A stretch of DNA of 64,000 nt from Thermus aquaticus (GTDB lineage: Bacteria > Deinococcota > Deinococci > Deinococcales > Thermaceae), in contig NZ_LHCI01000106.1 of assembly GCF_001280255.1 (NCBI RefSeq), forward strand, positions 352,360 to 416,359. The letters are read 5' to 3'. A program made the translations under genes and the position numbers. The notes under the pieces are model-generated. The model made no database searches. It had not been told where the DNA came from and was given only the letters and a program-made list of their open reading frames with translations. How positions within the stretch are numbered: the stretch's first letter is position 1; the number at the start of each line of letters is the position of its first letter. Positions 45,869-54,204 of the stretch are shown here, piece by piece.

Positions 45869-47056
45869 ATGAGAGGGCTCGCCTTTCCCCTTTTCCTGGC
45901 CTCCCTGGCCCTGGCCCAGGTCAGCATCCCCTTCTGGCACACCGCCGGCCCACCGGGGGACAAGGTCTTAGAGGAGGCCATCCGAAGCTTCAACGAAAGC
46001 CAGAAGGCCTACCGCCTCGAGGCCCGCTACGTGGGCGATTACCGGGAGGCGGGGGTGAAGCTCCTTTCCGCCCTCAGGGCCGGGGGGGCCCCGGTCCTCT
46101 TCCACGGGGAGCTCTCCTTCCTGCCCCGCCTGGCCCAGGAGGGGGCGGCCATCCCCCTGGACGCCTACCTGAAGGACCTGCCCAGGGACCTCTACCCGGA
46201 GATGATGCGGGCGGTCCAGGTGAAGGGCAAAACCTTTGGCCTCCCCCTGGGGTTTTCCGTGCCCGCCCTTTACTACAACAAAGACGCCTTCCGGGCCAAA
46301 GGCCTGAGGCCTCCCAGGACCTGGGCCGAGGTGGAGGAGGCGGCCTCCAGGCTGGCAAGCCGCACCGCCAAGGGCATGGTTATCTCCACCGACATCTGGA
46401 GCTTCAACGCCATCGTCATGAGCCTGGGGGGGAGCCTGGTCAAGGACGGGCTTCCCGCCTTCACCTCCAAGGAGGTGGTGGCGGCTTTGGAGATGCTCTA
46501 CCGCATGGTGCAGAAGGGCCACGCCCAGGCCAGGAACCTGGCCGAGGCCCAGTTCGCCGTGGCCGACTTCCTGCGCACCAAGGCCTTCATGGGCATCGGC
46601 CCCACCACCGCCCTGCCCGTGGTCCTGGCCCAGACCGCCCTCCCCTTCGGGGTGGGCATGGCCCCCCTGCCCCGGGAGCCGGGGGGAGGGGTGCCCCTTT
46701 CCGGGGCGGTGCTGGTGGTCCTGAAGGGGGCGAGCCCCGAGCAGGCTCAGGGAGCGGTGGCCTTCTTCCGCCACTTCCTGGACCCCAGGCGCCAGGCGGC
46801 CTGGGTGCGGACCACCTGGTACCTCCCCCTGCGCAAGGAGGCGGAGAAGGAGCTTTCCGACTTCCTGAAGGACCCGGAAAGGGCCGCCCTTTTCGCCCAG
46901 GCGGAGGTGGCCCGCCCCTGGAGCCAGGACCCGGAGCTGGTGGTCTGGTACAGCTACCTGGAGGAGGCCCTGGAGCGAAGCCTGAAGCAGGGCGTAAAGC
47001 CGCAAGTGGCCTTGGAAGAGGCCCAGAGGAAGGCCCTGGCCGTGGAGCGGCGCTGA
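45869..47056 (+). CDS. Sugar-type ABC binding protein, UgpB-like (copy 1)
   Basis: The product is 395 residues with a signal peptide (1-16), the family-1 sugar-binding fold and the conserved PFWHTAGPPGDKVLEEAI and LPLGFSVPALYYNKDAF segments. It probably binds a sugar, polyol phosphate or diester. It starts ten bases after the PaaX-family gene. It is paralogous to the next gene across its whole length, with a hairpin-headed repeat between them. No permease or ATPase gene is nearby, so it must work with a transporter elsewhere. Confidence 0.85.
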   Translation: MRGLAFPLFLASLALAQVSIPFWHTAGPPGDKVLEEAIRSFNESQKAYRLEARYVGDYREAGVKLLSALRAGGAPVLFHGELSFLPRLAQEGAAIPLDAYLKDLPRDLYPEMMRAVQVKGKTFGLPLGFSVPALYYNKDAFRAKGLRPPRTWAEVEEAASRLASRTAKGMVISTDIWSFNAIVMSLGGSLVKDGLPAFTSKEVVAALEMLYRMVQKGHAQARNLAEAQFAVADFLRTKAFMGIGPTTALPVVLAQTALPFGVGMAPLPREPGGGVPLSGAVLVVLKGASPEQAQGAVAFFRHFLDPRRQAAWVRTTWYLPLRKEAEKELSDFLKDPERAALFAQAEVARPWSQDPELVVWYSYLEEALERSLKQGVKPQVALEEAQRKALAVERR

Positions 47057-47160
47057 TGCCACCCCATGCTGGCTTGCGCCAGCATGGGGGCCCCGGCAAA
47101 AGGTTACCGGGGAAGTCACCAGGCATGGTGGGCCGAAGGAAACAGAAAACGAGGGTATGA
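47056..47160. repeat. Hairpin-headed repeat type A between paralogous binding proteins
   Basis: The stem CCCCATGCTGGC (47062-47073), TTGC loop and exact complement (47078-47089) are followed by GGCCCCGGCAAAAGGTT, a CCGGGGAAGT segment, GGCATGGTGGGCCGAAGG and GGGTAT. The full-length tail makes it the best type A reference. It begins at the stop of the first binding-protein gene. Confidence 0.78.
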
Positions 47161-47195
47161 CCTGCCTTTGACCGAGGGGTGGTAGAATCCCCCAC

Positions 47196-48392
47196 ATGAA
47201 AAAGCTTTGGGCCCTCCTTTTCCTCCTCCTTCCCGCCCTCGCCCAGGTGGAGGTCCCCTTCTGGCACTCCATGGACGGCCCGGCGGGTCGCCTCCTCGCC
47301 GACTTCGCCCAGGAGTTCGCCGCCAAGGACGGCCGCTACCGCGTTCTGCCCCAGTACGTGGGGGGGTACCGGGACGGGGAGACCAAGCTGGTGGCCGCCC
47401 TGCGCTCCGGGACCGCCCCCGTCCTCTTCCAGGCGGAGATCTCCTTCTTCCCCCGCCTGGTGGCCGAAGGGCGGGCCCTGGCCCTGGACCCCTACCTGAA
47501 CCTGGACCGAGCCCTGTTGGAGGACCTCTTTGAGCCCGCCTGGAACTACGGCCTTCTGGAGGGCAAGCGGTACGGCCTGCCCCTCAACACCTCCACCCCC
47601 GTCCTCTTCTACAACCTGGACGCCTTCCGGGCCAAGGGGCTCAAGGCCCCCAGGAACTGGAAGGAGTTTGAGGAGGCCGCCAAAGCCCTCTCCTCCCGCC
47701 AGGCCAAGGGCTTCATCTTCGTCACCGACCCCCAGGCCTGGCTCTTTGAGGCCATGGTGACGAGCCGCGGGGGGAACCTGGTCAAGGACGGAAAGCCCAA
47801 CCTCACCTCCAAGGAGGCCCTCGAGGCCCTGGAGATGCTGGACCGGCTCAACCGGGCCGGAGCCCTCTCCGCCCGCAGCATGGCCGAGGCCACCTTCGCC
47901 CAGCTGGACTTCGTGCGCACCAAGGGGATGATGGTCATGGCCTCCATCGCCAACTGGCCCGCCGCCGAGAACTTCTCCTTCGCCTTCACCCTGGGCGTGG
48001 CCCCCGTGCCCCGGGAGCCCGGGGGGAAGGTGCCCATGGGCGGGGCCCAGCTGGTGGTCCTAAAGGGGGCCTCCGAGGCCCAGGTCCGGGGGGCCCTGGA
48101 GTTCTGGAAGTACCTCATGGAGCCCAGGAACGTGGCCCGCTGGGTGGAGGCCAGCTACTACGTCCCCGTGCGCAAATCGGCCATCCCTCTCCTCGAGGGC
48201 TTCTACCGGGAGAACCCCTTCCGCAAGGTGGCCTTTGAGCAGATCGCCCACGCCCAGGAACGGCCCAAGGAGCCCCAGTTCACCGCCTGGGCCAGCCTTC
48301 TGGCCGAGGCTTTGGAGAGGAGCCTGAAGGGGGGCGTCCCCCCCAGGAAGGCCCTGGAAGAGGCCCAGAGGAAGGCCGAGGTCATCCGGTGA
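47196..48392 (+). CDS. Sugar-type ABC binding protein, UgpB-like (copy 2)
   Basis: The product is 398 residues with a signal peptide (1-16) and the same PFWHSMDGPAGRLL and LPLNTSTPVLFYNLDAF landmarks as copy 1, so the two arose by duplication and diverged well. TAGAAT (47183-47188) lies seven bases before the ATG, an apparent leaderless promoter of its own. It is followed after three bases by the epimerase-like gene. Confidence 0.87.
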   Translation: MKKLWALLFLLLPALAQVEVPFWHSMDGPAGRLLADFAQEFAAKDGRYRVLPQYVGGYRDGETKLVAALRSGTAPVLFQAEISFFPRLVAEGRALALDPYLNLDRALLEDLFEPAWNYGLLEGKRYGLPLNTSTPVLFYNLDAFRAKGLKAPRNWKEFEEAAKALSSRQAKGFIFVTDPQAWLFEAMVTSRGGNLVKDGKPNLTSKEALEALEMLDRLNRAGALSARSMAEATFAQLDFVRTKGMMVMASIANWPAAENFSFAFTLGVAPVPREPGGKVPMGGAQLVVLKGASEAQVRGALEFWKYLMEPRNVARWVEASYYVPVRKSAIPLLEGFYRENPFRKVAFEQIAHAQERPKEPQFTAWASLLAEALERSLKGGVPPRKALEEAQRKAEVIR

Positions 48393-48395
48393 ACC

Positions 48396-49157
48396 ATGCG
48401 CCTCGGCTTTAGCCCCTTCAACGCCGAGCTGGACTACGAGAAGGCCTTCCGCCTGGCGGCCGAGCTCGGGCTGGACCTGGAGGTGGCCTACGACCTCCAC
48501 GAGGCCCTGCCCCTGCCCGAGGCCAGAAGCCTCCGGGCCACAGGAGAGGCTTTGGGCGTGGGGTTCACCCTCCACCTGCCCTTCGTGGAGCTGAACCCGG
48601 CCAGCCTCATCCCGAGCGTCCGCAAGCTCGCCGAGGAGCGCCTTCTCAAGGCCCTGGAGTTCGGGGAGGCCCTGGGGGCCAGGGTAGGGGTTTTGCACAC
48701 CGGCCAGGTCCCCATCTGCCACCCCATGGCCCTGGCCCTGGCCCGGGAGGCCCTGGAGCGGACCCTCACCGCCCTCCTTCCCCTCCCCTTCCCCGTGGCC
48801 TTGGAGAACCTGGCCCTCTCGGAGGAGGACCTCATCCAAGGCCCGGAGGGGCTAAAGGAGCTCCTGGACCGCTTCCCCCAGTACGGCTTCTGCCTGGACG
48901 TGGGCCACGCCCTGGTGGAGCTTGGGCCCAGGGGGCCTTTCCTCTACCTGGAGGCGCTGGGCGACCGGCTCCTTCACCTCCACCTCCACGACAACCACGG
49001 TCAGAAGGATGACCACCTCCCCGTGGGTGCGGGAAGCGTCCCCTGGGCTAGGCTCGCTCCCTTCCTGAAGGGCTTTGGGGGGACGGCGGCCCTCGAGGTG
49101 GGGGGCGGGGCCTTGGGCGTGCAGAAGAGCGTAGCCCGCCTAAAGGGGATGGCCTAA
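48396..49157 (+). CDS. Sugar phosphate isomerase/epimerase-like TIM-barrel protein
   Basis: The product is 253 residues of the AP-endonuclease-2 TIM-barrel superfamily (xylose isomerase-like). Metal-ligand segments include ENLALSEED (Glu), FCLDVGHALVE (Asp/His) and LHLHLHDNHGQKDDHLPVG (His cluster). It begins three bases after the second binding-protein gene, so the pair may act on the same compound: uptake, then isomerisation or cleavage. Substrate unknown. Confidence 0.82.
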   Translation: MRLGFSPFNAELDYEKAFRLAAELGLDLEVAYDLHEALPLPEARSLRATGEALGVGFTLHLPFVELNPASLIPSVRKLAEERLLKALEFGEALGARVGVLHTGQVPICHPMALALAREALERTLTALLPLPFPVALENLALSEEDLIQGPEGLKELLDRFPQYGFCLDVGHALVELGPRGPFLYLEALGDRLLHLHLHDNHGQKDDHLPVGAGSVPWARLAPFLKGFGGTAALEVGGGALGVQKSVARLKGMA

Positions 49158-49160
49158 CCT

Positions 49161-49194
49161 AGGACATATGTCCTTGCCCCTAGGGGCTTATAGT
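49161..49194 (+). promoter_or_regulatory. Two palindromes and a -10 in front of the bc complex operon
   Basis: AGGACATATGTCCT (49161-49174) is a perfect 14-bp palindrome, and GCCCCTAGGGGC (49176-49187) a perfect 12-bp one. TATAGT (49189-49194) follows immediately. There is no good -35, which suggests an activator at the first palindrome. The mRNA would carry a leader of about 38 nt with AAGGGAGG. Confidence 0.55.
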
Positions 49195-49238
49195 GGTGGG
49201 GTGGGGTTTTGTACCCCTCTTCACAAAAGGGAGGCAGC

Positions 49239-49961
49239 ATGGTCGTAGACCGGATCGAAGTCTACCTGGACGGGACCGAGGAACCCCTGGCGGTCTTAAA
49301 GGAACCCCCTTACCGCCTCAAGCTGGACACCCGCAAGATCCCGGACGGGGAGCACACCCTCAAGGTGGTCACCCACTTCCGGGGCGGAGGCCAGGAGATA
49401 AGGGAGATCCCCTTCACCGTCAACAACTACCCCGACGTGCTGGTGGTGGGCCTGGACGAGGGAGGGGAGGTGGCGGGGGAGGTGGAGCTCCGCCTGGCCG
49501 TGGGCGAGCCCGACCTCCCCGTGGAGCCCGTCCGCTTCAACCCCATTTGGTACGCCGTGGCCCTGGTGGTGGTCCTGGGAGGCATCTGGGCCTACTTCGC
49601 CCTCTCCCCGGCGGCGGAGAAGATCGTGGCCGAGGTGGCTCCCCCCGCTAAAGAAGCCCCCCACGGGGAAGCCTCCGCCCAGCCCGCCGGCGTGGACTCC
49701 GCCCTCATGGAAAAGGGGAAGGCCATTTACGAGGCCAACTGCGCCGCCTGTCACGGGGCGAACGGCCAGGGGATGCCCCCCGTTATGCCGGCCTTGGCGG
49801 GGAACGCCAACCTGAAGGACGCCGCCATGATCCTCAACGTGGTCAAGAACGGCCGCGGGGCTATGCCCGCCGTGGGCGCCGGCTTCACGGAAGAGGAGCT
49901 CAAGGCGGTGGCCACCTACATCCGCAACAGCTTCGGCAACAGCTTCGGCCCGATGCAGTAA
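49239..49961 (+). CDS. fbcC: Cytochrome c subunit of the bc complex
   Basis: The product is 240 residues. Residues 1-95 form an Ig/Big-like soluble domain, followed by one membrane segment (103-122), a linker and a cytochrome c domain with heme site Cys168-Cys171-His172 (CAACH) and a probable distal Met in RGAMPAVG. It carries electrons from the Rieske protein in the unusual four-gene Thermus bc complex. GTG/TTG starts further upstream are ignored because of the strong AAGGGAGG site before this ATG. Confidence 0.9.
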   Translation: MVVDRIEVYLDGTEEPLAVLKEPPYRLKLDTRKIPDGEHTLKVVTHFRGGGQEIREIPFTVNNYPDVLVVGLDEGGEVAGEVELRLAVGEPDLPVEPVRFNPIWYAVALVVVLGGIWAYFALSPAAEKIVAEVAPPAKEAPHGEASAQPAGVDSALMEKGKAIYEANCAACHGANGQGMPPVMPALAGNANLKDAAMILNVVKNGRGAMPAVGAGFTEEELKAVATYIRNSFGNSFGPMQ

Positions 49962-49970
49962 GGGGGTAGC

Positions 49971-50453
49971 ATGTACCGGAACGACCCCATCCTCCCCACC
50001 TTCAGCCTGATCCTGGCCCTGGGGCTCTTTTACATGGCCTACCTGGACGGGCTCCACATCGCCCGCCTTCTGGGCCACACCCCAGAGGAGCTTTCCGTGG
50101 GCCAAATCGGCCTTATGGCCTTTGGGGCGGTCCTCCTCCTCTACGGCCTCATGGGCCTCGTCTCCTACTGGCTGGAGGGGGTTGAGCTCCGCCCGGGCCG
50201 CCACTTCCCCACCCCCTCCACCGCCCCCGTGGCGGCGGGGGTGGTCCTGGTCCTTCTCCTCACCGCCCTTTCCGGCTTCTTCGCGCGCCTCATCATCTAC
50301 TCGGGCCAGACGGGGCACAACCCCACCTGGCTCCAGGGCCTGGTCTTCGGGAGCATCAGCCTGGTGGTGGCCGCCCTTTTTGGCATCTACAAGAAGTTCT
50401 TCGGCCGCGACGAGGTCATCACCGAAGAGGAAAAGAGCGAGTTTCCCTGGTAA
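49971..50453 (+). CDS. fbcD: Membrane subunit of the bc complex
   Basis: The product is 160 residues with three or so membrane segments (about 8-25, 42-62 and 83-103, with a fourth near 125-145) and no cofactor motif. It is the second gene of fbcCDFB, ten bases after fbcC. Its role is structural as far as known. Confidence 0.85.
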   Translation: MYRNDPILPTFSLILALGLFYMAYLDGLHIARLLGHTPEELSVGQIGLMAFGAVLLLYGLMGLVSYWLEGVELRPGRHFPTPSTAPVAAGVVLVLLLTALSGFFARLIIYSGQTGHNPTWLQGLVFGSISLVVAALFGIYKKFFGRDEVITEEEKSEFPW

Positions 50454-50462
50454 GGAGAAGCC

Positions 50463-51092
50463 ATGGACGAGCGCGAGATCCGCTTAAGAACTTCAAGAAG
50501 GCGGCTTTTCATCAAGACCGCCATCGGCACCGGCATCGGCCTTTCCCTAGTGTCCGCCTTTTACGTGGGGGCGAGCCTCAGGCCCAAGAAGGAGGTCACC
50601 CCCGAGAAGGAGCCCCTGAAGGCCGGGGACATCTTGGTCTACGCCCAGGGGGGCGGTGAGCCCAAGCCCATCCGCCTCGAGGAGCTGAAGCCCGGGGATC
50701 CCTTCGTCCTGGCCTACCCCATGGACCCCAAGACCAAGGTGGTGAAGAGCGGCGAGGCCAAGAACACCGTTCTGGTGGCCCGCTACAGCCCCGAGGAGCT
50801 CTCCCCCGAGGTGGCCCAGCACGCCGTGGAAGGCGTGGTGGCCTACTCCGCCGTCTGCACCCACCTGGGGTGCATCATCAGCCAGTGGGTGGCCGACAAG
50901 AAGGCGGGGCTCTGCCCCTGCCACGGCGGCACCTTTGACCTGGCCCAGGGGGCCAGGGTCATCGCCGGGCCCCCGCCCCGGCCCGTGCCCCAGCTCCCCC
51001 TCAAGGTGGAGAACGAGGTTCTGGTGGCCGCCGGGGAGTTCTTGGGCGAGGTGGGGGTCAAGGCCGAGGCCGGCGGCCAGTGCCGCGTCTAG
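50463..51092 (+). CDS. fbcF: Rieske iron-sulfur protein
   Basis: The product is 209 residues. A twin-arginine-like [10 protein letters not shown] (11-20) precedes the membrane anchor (about 21-38), so Tat export is likely. The [2Fe-2S] ligands are Cys132 and His134 in CTHLGC and Cys151 and His154 in CPCHGG, with Cys137 and Cys153 forming the disulfide. It accepts an electron from quinol and passes it to the heme c subunit. Confidence 0.95.
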   Translation: MDEREIRLRTSRRRLFIKTAIGTGIGLSLVSAFYVGASLRPKKEVTPEKEPLKAGDILVYAQGGGEPKPIRLEELKPGDPFVLAYPMDPKTKVVKSGEAKNTVLVARYSPEELSPEVAQHAVEGVVAYSAVCTHLGCIISQWVADKKAGLCPCHGGTFDLAQGARVIAGPPPRPVPQLPLKVENEVLVAAGEFLGEVGVKAEAGGQCRV

Positions 51093-51101
51093 GAGGGAAG
51101 C

Positions 51102-52364
51102 ATGTACAAGTGGCTGGACGAACGCTTAGACCTGACCTCCCTTTACCAGAAGGTCCTGCGCAAGGCCTTCCCCGTGCACCACTCCTTCTTCCTGGGGGAG
51201 ATCACCCTCTTCGCCTTCGTGGTCCTGGTGCTCACCGGGGTCTTCCTCACCCTGAACTACGAGCCTTCCATCCGCGAGGTCCGGCTCCCCGACGGACGCA
51301 CGGTGCCCGCCGCCTACGCCAGCATCCTCTACATAGACAGCCTCCCCTTCGGAGCTGTCATCCGGAGCCTCCACCACTGGTCGGCCCACGTGATGATCGC
51401 CGCCGCCTTCTTGCACATGCTCCGGATCCTCCTCACGGGGGCCTACAAGAAGCCGAGGGAGCTTAACTACCTGGTGGGCCTCGCCCTTTTGGGCCTGGCG
51501 GTGGTCACCGCCTTCACCGGCTACGCCCTCCCCTACGACAACTACGCCGTGACCGCCACCCGCATCGGCTACGGCATCGCCGCCTCCATCCCCTGGGTGG
51601 GAGGGACCATCGCCGAGGTCATGTTCGGAGGAGAGTTCCCGGGCTCCGAGAGGTCCATCCCCCGGCTTTTTAGCCTCCACGTCCTCTGGCTTCCCCTCCT
51701 CCTTATGGCCCTGATCGGCCTCCACCTGGCCATCATGATCAAGCAGAAGCACACCCAGCCCCGCTACGCCGAGCGCGTGGCCCCGGGCAAGATTCTGGGC
51801 GTGCCCATGTACCCCCAGCAGATGGTCATGATGGGCATTCTCTTCGCCCTCTACGTGGGCATCATGACCATGATCGCCGGGGCCTTCCTGGCCCACCCCG
51901 TGGAGGCCTTCGGCCCCCCAACCCCCAACACCCCGGCGGTGAAGCCCGACTGGTACTTCCTCTGGCTCTACGGGCTTCTCCAGATCATCCCCGCAAGCTG
52001 GCAGTTCCAGCTCTTCGGGGCCACCGTTGGCCCTGAGTTCATCGGCGGGGTCCTGATTCCCGGGATTCTGGGCATCGTGGCCCTCCTCCTCCCCTTCGTG
52101 GACACCCGCAAGGACAAGATGCGCTACATGGAACTCCCCTCGGAGCATCCGGTGCGCACCAGCGCCATCCTGGCCCTCCTCGTCTTCTTCCTTATGAGCA
52201 CCCTGGCGGGCTACAAGATTGACTTCCAGCAGCAGGGTTCCCTTCTCGGTAACAACGCCGTCTTGTGGACCCTGGTTCTGGGCGGCCCCCTCCTCACCTT
52301 CTTCCTCGCCTACACCCTGATGCGGATCTTCTACGGGAAGAAGGAGGAAGAAAAAGCCCTCTAA
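51102..52364 (+). CDS. fbcB: Cytochrome b of the bc complex
   Basis: The product is 420 residues with eight or more membrane segments. The two heme pairs lie in HHWSAHVMIAAAFLH and in LHVLWLPLLLMALIGLHL. The quinol-site PEWY motif reads PDWY here (KPDWYFLWLYG), as in other Thermus-type complexes. It oxidises menaquinol and moves protons. It is the last gene of the operon, followed by a terminator. Confidence 0.95.
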   Translation: MYKWLDERLDLTSLYQKVLRKAFPVHHSFFLGEITLFAFVVLVLTGVFLTLNYEPSIREVRLPDGRTVPAAYASILYIDSLPFGAVIRSLHHWSAHVMIAAAFLHMLRILLTGAYKKPRELNYLVGLALLGLAVVTAFTGYALPYDNYAVTATRIGYGIAASIPWVGGTIAEVMFGGEFPGSERSIPRLFSLHVLWLPLLLMALIGLHLAIMIKQKHTQPRYAERVAPGKILGVPMYPQQMVMMGILFALYVGIMTMIAGAFLAHPVEAFGPPTPNTPAVKPDWYFLWLYGLLQIIPASWQFQLFGATVGPEFIGGVLIPGILGIVALLLPFVDTRKDKMRYMELPSEHPVRTSAILALLVFFLMSTLAGYKIDFQQQGSLLGNNAVLWTLVLGGPLLTFFLAYTLMRIFYGKKEEEKAL

Positions 52365-52379
52365 GCTCGGAAAGCGGAA

Positions 52380-52408
52380 GCCCCCGCCTAAGGGCGGGGG
52401 CTTTCTTT
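52380..52408 (+). terminator. Terminator of the bc complex operon
   Basis: The 9-bp stem GCCCCCGCC, loop TAAG and GGCGGGGGC is followed by TTTCTTT. It lies between the convergent fbcB and rpsA genes. Confidence 0.85.
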
Positions 52409-52416
52409 ACCGCTTC

Positions 52417-54009
52417 CTACTTCTCCTCTTCCAGGCTCAGGCTGGCCAGGAGGTCCCCGTAGAGGTCGCCCAGCTTCACGCTGGCGCTGGCGGTGGGTAC
52501 GGCGGTGGCGTCGTAGAGGGTGTACTCGGCCACGGCCCCGTACTCGTACTCCCGGCGCTCCTCCGGGCGGCCTTTGGGCTTGCGCTTGCCCCGAGCCTCC
52601 TTGCCCTTGGCCCGGCGGGGGCGCTCCTCCGCCTTGGGGGGAGGCGGGGGCAAGAGGCGCTTGCGGGAGAGGGAGATGCGCTGCTCCACCGGGTCAATGT
52701 TGAGGACCACCACCTCCATCTCGTCCCCCTTCTTGAAGAGGGCGGCGGGGTTTTCCACCCGGATGTGGTCCAGCTCGGATACGTGGACCAGCCCCTCCAT
52801 GCCAGGCTCCAGCTCCACGAAGACCCCGAAGTCGGTGACCCCGGTGATCTTCCCCTTGACCACGGTGCCGGGAGGATACTTCTCCACCAACTGCTGCCAA
52901 GGGTCGGGCTGGGTCTGCTTGAGGCCCAGGGAGAGACGGCGCTCGGCGGGGTCCAGCCGAAGGACCACGGCCTCCACCTCGTCCCCCTCCTTCACCACCT
53001 CGGAGGGGTGCTTGGGGCGCTTGGTCCAGGAGAGCTCGGAGATGTGGATCAGGCCCTCGAGGCCCGGCTCCACCTCCACGAAGGCCCCGAAGTGGGTGAG
53101 GCCCACCACCTTACCCCGGACCCGGGTGCCCACGGGGTACTTCTCCGCCACCGTGGACCAGGGGTCGGGGATGAGGGCCTTGATGGAGAGGTTGACCCGC
53201 TCCTTCTCGGGGTCCACGGACACCACCTGGGCCCGCACCTTCTGCCCCTTGTGCAGGACCTCCCGGGGATGGTTGAAGCGGCCCCAGGTGATCTCGGAGC
53301 GGTGGACTAGGCCGTCCACCGGGCCCAGGTTGACGAAGGCCCCGAAGTCGGTCACATCCACGACGGTCCCCTCCACCACCTGGCAGGGCTCCAGGCTCTG
53401 GAAGAAGGCCTCCTTGGCCTTCTTTTGTTCCTCTTCCAAAACCGCTCGGCGGGAGAGGAGGACCCGCCCCTTCTTGCGGTGGAACTCAATGATCTTGACC
53501 AGGAGCTGCTGGCCCACGTAGGCGTCCAGGTTGGGAATGCGCCTCAGGTCCAGCTGGGAAGCGGGAATAAAGGCCCGTACGCCGTCCAGCTCAGCGACCA
53601 CGCCCCCCTTGACCTTCTCCTTGACGGTGACGGTGACCGGCTCGCCCTTTTCATAGAGCTCCTGGATGCGGTCCCAGTGCTCCGTGGCCTCCACCTTCTT
53701 GCGGGAAAGGAGGATCTGCCCGGTCTCGGGGTCCACCTTGAGGACCTGGACCCGCACCTCATCCCCCGGCTTGAGGAGCCCCTTTAGCTCCTCGTCGGAG
53801 AGGGGCTTCTCCGTGAGCTGGTTGAAGGGGATGATGCCTTCCGTCTTCGCGCCGATGTCTACCGCCACACCTTCGGAACCCACAAAGACCACTTTGCCCG
53901 TCAGGACCTGGCCGGGGCGCACCCGCTTTTCCAGGCGGGCCTCGGTCTCCTGAAGGGCCTCTTCCATGCTGAAGGTCTTTTCTGGGGTCTGGGTCGCCTT
54001 TTCTTCCAT
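52417..54009 (-). CDS. rpsA: Ribosomal protein S1
   Basis: The product is 530 residues with five S1 RNA-binding domains starting near residues 35, 120, 205, 290 and 375 (for example GTRVRGKVVGLTHFGAFVEV and GTVVKGKITGVTDFGVFVEL), one fewer than the six of E. coli. A basic Lys/Arg/Pro tail and an acidic C-terminal end follow. It helps place mRNA on the 30S subunit. The ATG of MEEKATQTPEKT is chosen after GGAGGAAAGAGG; the upstream reading enters a structured leader. Confidence 0.94.
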   Translation of the reverse strand: MEEKATQTPEKTFSMEEALQETEARLEKRVRPGQVLTGKVVFVGSEGVAVDIGAKTEGIIPFNQLTEKPLSDEELKGLLKPGDEVRVQVLKVDPETGQILLSRKKVEATEHWDRIQELYEKGEPVTVTVKEKVKGGVVAELDGVRAFIPASQLDLRRIPNLDAYVGQQLLVKIIEFHRKKGRVLLSRRAVLEEEQKKAKEAFFQSLEPCQVVEGTVVDVTDFGAFVNLGPVDGLVHRSEITWGRFNHPREVLHKGQKVRAQVVSVDPEKERVNLSIKALIPDPWSTVAEKYPVGTRVRGKVVGLTHFGAFVEVEPGLEGLIHISELSWTKRPKHPSEVVKEGDEVEAVVLRLDPAERRLSLGLKQTQPDPWQQLVEKYPPGTVVKGKITGVTDFGVFVELEPGMEGLVHVSELDHIRVENPAALFKKGDEMEVVVLNIDPVEQRISLSRKRLLPPPPPKAEERPRRAKGKEARGKRKPKGRPEERREYEYGAVAEYTLYDATAVPTASASVKLGDLYGDLLASLSLEEEK

Positions 54010-54143
54010 GCCGCCTCTTTCCTCCTTACGCGCCTTCTTGAAGAAGGCGGGCGCTCTAGGCGCGCTCACACGAAAAGGCGGGGGAGAACCCTACTTCCCC
54101 CTCCCGTGTGAGCCGGCCCCGAAGGGCATACCCCTCCTTTATA
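54010..54143 (-). promoter_or_regulatory. rpsA promoter and structured 5' leader
   Basis: A -10 TATAAA (54143-54138) precedes a leader of about 122 nt. The leader has a long hairpin closed by GCTCACACG (54113-54105) and CGTGTGAGC (54072-54064) with a GGGGGA/TCCCCC inner pairing, and a second hairpin around CCTTCTT-CA-AAGAAGG near 54030-54045 just before the Shine-Dalgarno. The structure fits autoregulation by S1, by analogy with other bacteria. Confidence 0.55.
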
Positions 54144-54192
54144 CCACGGGGGGTGCTCTTTGCCAAGGGGCATAGGCCTCCCGCCCCCAAGG

Positions 54193-54198
54193 CATAAT
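54193..54198 (+). promoter_or_regulatory. -10 box of the M20 peptidase gene
   Basis: CATAAT lies six bases before the ATG at 54205, an apparent leaderless promoter. Confidence 0.5.
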
Positions 54199-54204
54199 GA
54201 GGCC

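Noticed and set aside
45862..47160. A 432-codon frame in the same region as the first binding protein
   Set aside because: It is a Gly/Pro/Arg-rich alternative frame of a clear binding-protein gene and runs into the repeat.
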